Shown here: positions 5,036-5,455 of the stretch, piece after piece
How positions within the stretch are numbered: the first letter of the stretch is position 1
Layout of the letters: each line of letters begins with the position of its first letter
Assembly: GCA_900553935.1 (NCBI GenBank)
Contig: USFK01000112.1
Coordinates: 1-5,455, forward strand
From: an uncultured Collinsella sp.
GTDB taxonomy: Bacteria > Actinomycetota > Coriobacteriia > Coriobacteriales > Coriobacteriaceae
Direction: 5' to 3'
DNA: 5,455 nt
The notes under the pieces: model-generated
Told to the model about the DNA's origin: nothing
The model's database searches: none
The model's input: the letters and a program-made list of their open reading frames with translations, nothing else
Program-made: the position numbers and the translations under genes

Positions 5036-5455
5036 TTAAAAGAAAAAGAGAAACGCTGGTTGAGATAAGAAAAGTAATCAGATTCGATTTAGACCTAGCT
5101 TCTTCCGTCTGATAAGCCGTATTAATGATAGAATAGAATTTATAGATTTCCATTGCCCGGAAATGAATGCCGGAGGAAACTACATCATCAATAGCCGACT
5201 GAGTAAATTTGAAAGCATCCGCTAAATTATTTTCCTCATATTGTATCAGTGCAAGTGCCTGCAGGGAGGCTGTTTCGCGTGTGGCATTCTGAATATCAGC
5301 AATGGCGGACATCATAAGATATTTCTTCGCATCATCCTCTCTTTTCAAATAGCGGCTCAGCATGGCATACGAATGAGTAATCATCGCATAATTAGGAGTT
5401 CCTACCTCCTCAGCATTCAGCAACTCATCCAAAATCTTGATCGCCTTTGTTGAAT
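5004..5455 (-). CDS. TPR-containing membrane protein fragment, Bacteroidales-like (DUF6377-type), broken at both ends
   Basis: The frame is open to the right edge (first residues STKAIKILDELLN), so the N-terminal part lies outside the window. The protein is helical, with tetratricopeptide-like pairs around THSYAMLSRYLKREDDAKKYL and ETASLQALALIQYEENNLADAFKF, then a hydrophobic segment LITFLISTSVSLFLLIV that would be a membrane helix. This pattern and wording resemble Bacteroides/Phocaeicola TPR proteins annotated as DUF6377 putative regulators, where the helix is followed by a coiled coil and a DNA-binding region. Here the native sequence stops within the helix, at the Val codon 5031-5033. The last residues PPGDHGAR come from reading the peptidase DNA out of frame, to a TAA at 5004-5006. 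Base composition is far lower in GC than in all other genes here (35-37% GC in 5041-5160). The family call rests on memory of related sequences. Confidence 0.6.
   Translation of the reverse strand, partial: STKAIKILDELLNAEEVGTPNYAMITHSYAMLSRYLKREDDAKKYLMMSAIADIQNATRETASLQALALIQYEENNLADAFKFTQSAIDDVVSSGIHFRAMEIYKFYSIINTAYQTEEARSKSNLITFLISTSVSLFLLIVPPGDHGAR
5028..5036. other. Junction between GC-rich and AT-rich DNA; two genes broken at the same point
   Basis: To the left, the M20 peptidase homology runs up to about base 5029. To the right, the TPR protein runs down to the Val codon at 5031-5033. Both are cut in mid-domain within a few bases, in different frames. GC content by 60-base line is 68% at 4861-4920, 55% at 4981-5040 (contains the junction), 35% at 5041-5100 and 37% at 5101-5160. 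No insertion-sequence end, tRNA, integrase, target duplication or attachment site is visible at the joint. A chimeric assembly or library clone is the simplest reading; a real recombination event is the alternative. Confidence 0.75.

Noticed and set aside
4412..5068. A 218-codon plus-strand frame opposite the peptidase
   Set aside because: It is antisense to the M20 coding sequence and even crosses the chimeric joint, so it cannot be a conserved gene.

Overview
The window is a phosphate-uptake locus, almost entirely on the minus strand, in GC-rich DNA. Protein style and composition suggest a gut Coriobacteriia-type actinomycete, most like Collinsella. This is inferred from recognition only, since no search could be run. 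At the right end, from about base 5031, the DNA changes abruptly to AT-rich sequence that reads like a Bacteroidales gene.

Layout, left to right. Bases 1-140 hold the first codons of an ABC-F type ATPase gene (minus strand, running off the left edge). Bases 141-347 are intergenic and contain an imperfect inverted repeat (202-236) and a strong intrinsic terminator (255-291). Bases 348-4008 hold a complete pst operon, transcribed right to left in the order pstS, pstC, pstA, pstB. Bases 4009-4318 are its leader and promoter region, with a GC-rich leader hairpin, a possible Pho-box-like array of TTGT heptamers, a second inverted repeat and the terminator of the next gene. Bases 4319-5035 are the C-terminal half of an M20 (PepV-like) metallopeptidase, broken at its 5' side. 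Bases 5031-5455 are part of a tetratricopeptide-repeat membrane protein of Bacteroidales type, broken at its 3' side.

How the genes work together. PstS is a lipoprotein with a twin-arginine-type signal that captures inorganic phosphate outside the membrane. PstC and PstA form the membrane channel and PstB drives it with ATP. The genes are tightly packed: pstS-pstC are 25 bases apart, pstC-pstA overlap by 8 bases if the GTG start is used, and pstA-pstB overlap by 4 bases (ATGA). phoU, often the last gene of such operons, is absent here: a terminator follows pstB directly.

No new multi-gene system was found. The items most worth a second look are the chimeric junction near 5031, the two small inverted repeats with a shared GGGAC core, and the candidate phosphate-control site upstream of pstS.
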